Assembly (NCBI GenBank): GCA_022711195.1
Contig: JAKLFN010000079.1
Span: 1 to 9,320 of the forward strand
Direction of reading: 5' to 3'
DNA from: Bacteroidota bacterium
GTDB taxonomy: Bacteria > Bacteroidota > Bacteroidia > Bacteroidales > VadinHA17
DNA length: 9,320 nt
Shown here: positions 6,315 to 9,320 of the stretch, one piece after another
How the letters are laid out: each line of letters begins with the position of its first letter
How positions within the stretch are numbered: position 1 is the stretch's first letter
Notes under the pieces: model-generated
What the model saw: the letters and a program-made list of their open reading frames with translations, nothing else
Told to the model about the DNA's origin: nothing
Databases searched by the model: none
Made by a program: the position numbers and the translations under genes

Positions 6315-7657
6315 AAGAAGGCAGAAATATTCCTCAAATAGCGGTGGGCATATTGTCAGCAACAGAGATATCCGTTACCCTGAATTCGCCTCACCGCGTC
6401 AGGGAATCCGGTTTATGTCTTAAAGGAGAGTGGCAAGTTCTCAGTTCAGGTGACCGGATTATTCTGAAGGGTGGTGATATTGAAAATAATGTTGAGAACG
6501 GGATTATTCTGGATCCGGAGAAGGAAGATAAAGCATCATTCACTATACACTCGGTTACCATAGGAGTCGATTTCCATTGGCAGCGCCTCGAAGACCAGGT
6601 TTTCAGGGGATGTCTGAAGATCATCAGCAATAAAGGGAAAGTGACTGCAATCAATATTATCTCCCTTGAGGAGTACCTTAAAAGTGTCATTTCGTCCGAG
6701 ATGAGTGCAACGTCGTCGGAAGAGCTTCTTAAGGCTCATGCTGTGATCTCGCGCGGATGGCTTTTGGCCCAGGCCGAAAAGCGCCGTAAAAATGCTGGAA
6801 AAGCCGCTGATTATATTTCAGACAAAAGGAGTGACAGTGAAATAATTAAATGGTATGACCGGGAAGATCATGCTGATTTCGATGTGTGTGCCGATGATCA
6901 TTGCCAGAGATACCAGGGAATCACACGCGAAACGACTCCTGCTGTTGAAAAGGTTATCGATGCGACATCAGGGGAGGTGCTGACATATAACGGAAAGATA
7001 TGCGACACACGTTATTACAAATGTTGCGGTGGAATTACCGAACTTTTTGAGAACGTGTGGGAGCCTGTAAACCATCCTTATCTTCAGAAGGTAATCGATA
7101 ATGATGCAATCCCTGCCGGTTTTAATACCAACCTTACAGGTGATGCTGATGCAGAGAAATGGATACTCGGCGATCCTCCGGCTTTCTGCAATACATCCGA
7201 CGCTAATGTGCTTAAACAGGTGCTGAACGATTACGACCAGGAGACTAACGATTTTTACAGGTGGAATGTAAAATACTCCCAACAGGAACTTAGTGACCTG
7301 GTAAGGCTTAAAACAGGAATTGATTTCGGAAGTATAACAGAACTGAAACCTCTTGAGAGGGGTGCATCGGGACGAATTATCCGGCTTGAAATATCAGGGA
7401 CAAAGAAAAAAATGATAATCGGAAAGGAGCTGGAGATCAGGAAAGCTCTCTCAAAGAGCCATCTCTACAGTTCATGTTTCCTGGTGGAGAAGGTAGAAGA
7501 GCAGGGAGTAATAAGTTTTATATTAAAAGGTGCAGGATGGGGTCATGGCGTTGGCTTCTGCCAGATAGGAGCTGCGGTGATGGGATCAAAGGGTTATTCC
7601 TACCGTGAGATCCTTAAACATTATTTTCCAGGTTCGGTTTTAGAAAAGAAATACTAA
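6311..7657 (+). CDS. SpoIID/LytB-domain protein (putative peptidoglycan lytic transglycosylase)
   Basis: 448 residues from the ATG at 6311, which overlaps the stop of the DUF4922 gene. Family motifs: ISLEEYLKSVISSEMS, where Glu130 matches the catalytic Glu of SpoIID, then EELLKAHAVISRGWLLAQ; CADDHCQRYQG (Cys193, His197, Cys198); TRYYKCCGGITE (Cys238, Cys239); and the C-terminal GAGWGHGVGFCQIGA (His412, Cys417, Gln418) followed by YREILKHYFPG. Characterised SpoIID enzymes cleave glycan strands whose stem peptides were removed by an amidase, and some bind zinc through Cys/His. The N-terminus (MKEGRNIPQIAVGILSATEISVTL) reads straight into a beta-rich domain, with no signal peptide or membrane anchor. 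That is odd for a wall enzyme and leaves its location open. The amidase three genes upstream supplies the matching activity, so a shared role in wall turnover is a reasonable inference. Confidence 0.88.
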   Translation: MKEGRNIPQIAVGILSATEISVTLNSPHRVRESGLCLKGEWQVLSSGDRIILKGGDIENNVENGIILDPEKEDKASFTIHSVTIGVDFHWQRLEDQVFRGCLKIISNKGKVTAINIISLEEYLKSVISSEMSATSSEELLKAHAVISRGWLLAQAEKRRKNAGKAADYISDKRSDSEIIKWYDREDHADFDVCADDHCQRYQGITRETTPAVEKVIDATSGEVLTYNGKICDTRYYKCCGGITELFENVWEPVNHPYLQKVIDNDAIPAGFNTNLTGDADAEKWILGDPPAFCNTSDANVLKQVLNDYDQETNDFYRWNVKYSQQELSDLVRLKTGIDFGSITELKPLERGASGRIIRLEISGTKKKMIIGKELEIRKALSKSHLYSSCFLVEKVEEQGVISFILKGAGWGHGVGFCQIGAAVMGSKGYSYREILKHYFPGSVLEKKY

Positions 7658-7882
7658 TAAATTGATTATCAGGAGTCATGAATAAAATTTTCAATTTATT
7701 TTATTACCCCCTTCACAACCTTCCCCCACGGGGGAAGGAGCATAAAACGAAGCCTTTCCCCCTTGGGGGAAACGGGAAAGGGGGTCATTTATAGTTTGGA
7801 GAAAATTGATTATTAGCGGTATTAAACAAACAAATTTTAATTTAAAATTCATATTTGATTCCCGATTGTCATATTAATTAAA
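7658..7882. other. Intergenic region between the SpoIID-like and GH9 genes
   Basis: 225 bp without a supported gene. It contains repeat copy 2 (7706-7785) and then about 97 bp of AT-rich sequence that is probably the GH9 leader and promoter. CATATTTG at 7850-7857 is one mismatch from the TAnnTTTG -7 box, but no -33 partner is evident, so it is not called as a promoter. The hairpins may separate the two transcripts, though no T-rich tail marks a classic terminator. Confidence 0.6.
7706..7785. repeat. Palindromic intergenic repeat, copy 2 (short form, three-way-junction type)
   Basis: ACCCCCTT (7706-7713) pairs with AAGGGGGT (7778-7785) as an 8-bp outer stem. It encloses two near-perfect hairpins: CCTTCCCCC/GGGGGAAGG (7719-7727 with 7730-7738) and TTTCCCCC/GGGGGAAA (7755-7762 with 7765-7772, TT loop). 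As single-stranded DNA or RNA this would fold as a three-way junction. The arrangement matches copy 1. No coding capacity or transposase is nearby, so any mobility would have to be supplied in trans. Confidence 0.85.
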
Positions 7883-9320
7883 ATGAATATCAAATTTCAC
7901 TTCTTGACTCTTCTTTTTTTCTGTTTTGCGACTTTATCGGGACAGAGCTGGATAAGAATAAACCAGCTCGGCTATCTGCCACGCTCTGTCAAGGTAGCTG
8001 TGTTTATTTCAACCGAACCGTCTGTTGTTAAAGATTTCACAATCTGCGATGCTATAACCGGTGAAGTTAAGTATAAAGGAATGGTCAGGTACCTCGATGG
8101 TTCTTACTGGGGAATGCGTTCAGCTGCACAGCTCAATTTCACCCGGCTTGAGACACCTGGAGGCTATTATATTGTTTTGGGGAATACAAGGTCTGATTAT
8201 TTCCGGATAGGAGCAGATGTGTACGATGGTGTTTCAGACTATATATTAAGGTATATGCGTCAGCAGCGATGCGGCTACAACCCGTATTACGCAGATTCAT
8301 GCCATACACATGATGGTTTTATCGTTGATCATCCGACACGTACCGGTGAGATTATCGACGTAACCGGAGGCTGGCATGATGCCAGCGATTATCTTCAGTA
8401 TGTTACCACTTCGGCAAATGCCGTGTATCAGATGCTTTTTGCCTATTCGAAAAATCCTTCGGTGTACGACGATAATTTCGATGCATCGGGAAAGGAGGGC
8501 AGGAACGGTATTCCCGACATCCTCGATGAGGCTCGCTGGGGGATTGACTGGCTTCTGAAAATGAATCCCTCGGAAGGAGAGATGTACAACCAGGTTGCTG
8601 ACGACCGCGACCACCGGGGATTCCGGATACCCACCGAAGACACCGTGTCGTACGGTAAAGGGCTATACAGACCAGTCTACTTCGTAACGGGAAAATCACA
8701 GGGACTGAGCCGGTACAAGAACAGATCAACAGGAGTATCTTCTGTCGCCGCCAAATATTCCTCAGCATTTGCACTGGCATCGCAGGTTTTCGGCACTTAT
8801 GACAAGATACTATCGGATAAGCTGGCACAAAAGGCAAAAGAGGCCTGGGATTTTGCCCTGACTGACATAGGAGTTACACAGACAGCATGCACCGTTTCAC
8901 CATATTTCTATGAGGAGGATAATTTTACCGACGACCTCGAACTGGCAGCATTCGCGATGTTCCGTCTGACAGGCGATTCTGCTTACCTCGTGAAAGCCGA
9001 TTACTGGGGCGTACTGGAACCTGTGACACCATGGATCGAAAAAGACACTGCCCGTCATTACCAGTACTATCCTTTTGTAAACCTTGGGCATGCAGGCCTC
9101 GGAGAGGCCGGCTCCGGACTGGAGTCAAAATACCGCTCTTACATGAAAAAAGGGCTCCGTATCCTTGAGCAGAGATCAGGTAACGACCCTTTTAATGTCA
9201 CAGTACCCTTCATCTGGTGCTCAAATAATTATGTAACTGCATCGCTGACACAACATATGCTATATGCCACTCTCACCGGCGACAGCCAGTTCCAGGGATC
9301 TGAAGCTGCACTTCGCGACT
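7883..9320 (+). CDS. Secreted glycoside hydrolase family 9 (cellulase-like) with N-terminal CelD_N Ig-like domain, 3' end outside window
   Basis: 479 complete codons from the ATG at 7883, then the window ends with the frame open. MNIKFHFLTLLFFCFATLSGQ is a signal peptide. Next comes the CelD_N-type Ig-like domain (WIRINQLGYLPRSVKVAVF, residues 23-41, to about 105). The GH9 (alpha/alpha)6 catalytic domain follows: RQQRCGYNP, CHTHDG, GGWHDASDYLQYV (residues 162-174) with the paired aspartates Asp166 and Asp169, then GIPDILDEARWGIDWLLKM (from 209) and WCSNNYVTAS...TGD near the right edge. In GH9 these aspartates activate the water, and a C-terminal Glu, outside this window, is the acid. Ser168 stands where the family usually has Gly (DAGD). 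The family cleaves beta-1,4-glucans and related chains, but also includes exo-glucosidases and glucosaminidases, so the substrate is open. It lies 225 bp after the SpoIID-like gene, behind a repeat, and is probably its own unit. Confidence 0.9.
   Translation, partial: MNIKFHFLTLLFFCFATLSGQSWIRINQLGYLPRSVKVAVFISTEPSVVKDFTICDAITGEVKYKGMVRYLDGSYWGMRSAAQLNFTRLETPGGYYIVLGNTRSDYFRIGADVYDGVSDYILRYMRQQRCGYNPYYADSCHTHDGFIVDHPTRTGEIIDVTGGWHDASDYLQYVTTSANAVYQMLFAYSKNPSVYDDNFDASGKEGRNGIPDILDEARWGIDWLLKMNPSEGEMYNQVADDRDHRGFRIPTEDTVSYGKGLYRPVYFVTGKSQGLSRYKNRSTGVSSVAAKYSSAFALASQVFGTYDKILSDKLAQKAKEAWDFALTDIGVTQTACTVSPYFYEEDNFTDDLELAAFAMFRLTGDSAYLVKADYWGVLEPVTPWIEKDTARHYQYYPFVNLGHAGLGEAGSGLESKYRSYMKKGLRILEQRSGNDPFNVTVPFIWCSNNYVTASLTQHMLYATLTGDSQFQGSEAALRD

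Noticed and set aside
5202..7785. CRISPR or direct-repeat array
   Set aside because: Only two unequal copies, about 2.4 kb apart, with internal palindromes and no spacer pattern.
7678..7794. 38-codon frame starting ATGAATAAA with an AGGAG just upstream
   Set aside because: Most of it translates the palindromic repeat (Pro/Gly/Lys-rich), the AGGAG is too close to the ATG, and this phylum rarely uses Shine-Dalgarno sequences.
8297..9128. Several minus- and plus-strand open frames of 60-144 codons
   Set aside because: All lie inside the GH9 gene, whose reading frame has continuous family motifs; they are shadows.

Overview
This 9.3 kb window looks like a chromosomal segment from a member of the Bacteroidota (Bacteroidales-like). 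The signs are the gene families present, the lack of Shine-Dalgarno sequences, A/T-rich leaders with TAnnTTTG-type -7 elements, and moderate GC content. No tRNA, rRNA, CRISPR array, transposase or phage gene was seen.

Layout: (1) Positions 1-616, minus strand: the N-terminal two thirds or so of a BadF/BadG-type amino-sugar kinase (GlcNAc/MurNAc kinase-like), running off the left edge. (2) 617-740: a divergent AT-rich promoter region. (3) 741-3776, plus: a large exported, multidomain N-acetylmuramoyl-L-alanine amidase of the Amidase_3 type. Its catalytic domain is interrupted by a golvesin/xanthan-lyase-like beta domain and is followed by an FnIII domain and a large unassigned C-terminal domain. 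(4) 3784-5199, plus: a GT2 glycosyltransferase that appears to carry two GT-A-like halves. (5) 5200-5372: intergenic region holding copy 1 of a palindromic repeat. (6) 5373-6314, plus: a DUF4922 protein with a GalT/HIT-type nucleotidylyltransferase motif and no usable ATG start. (7) 6311-7657, plus: a SpoIID/LytB-domain protein overlapping the previous gene by ATGA. (8) 7658-7882: intergenic region with copy 2 of the repeat. (9) 7883-9320, plus: the N-terminal part of a secreted GH9 glycoside hydrolase, running off the right edge.

The first five genes suggest a cell-wall theme. Amidase_3 enzymes strip stem peptides from peptidoglycan, SpoIID-type enzymes cleave the resulting peptide-free glycan strands, and BadF/BadG-family kinases phosphorylate the released amino sugars. 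The GT2 protein and the DUF4922 protein (related to sugar-1-phosphate/nucleotide transferases and phosphorylases) have no established place in such a route, so they are the less understood parts. The GH9 gene has its own AT-rich leader behind a repeat and is probably a separate polysaccharide-degradation unit.

The two intergenic repeats share an outer ACCCCCTT/AAGGGGGT stem around G/C-rich hairpins and are likely members of a dispersed, REP/MITE-like family. All functional statements come from reading translated sequence by eye; no database search was possible.
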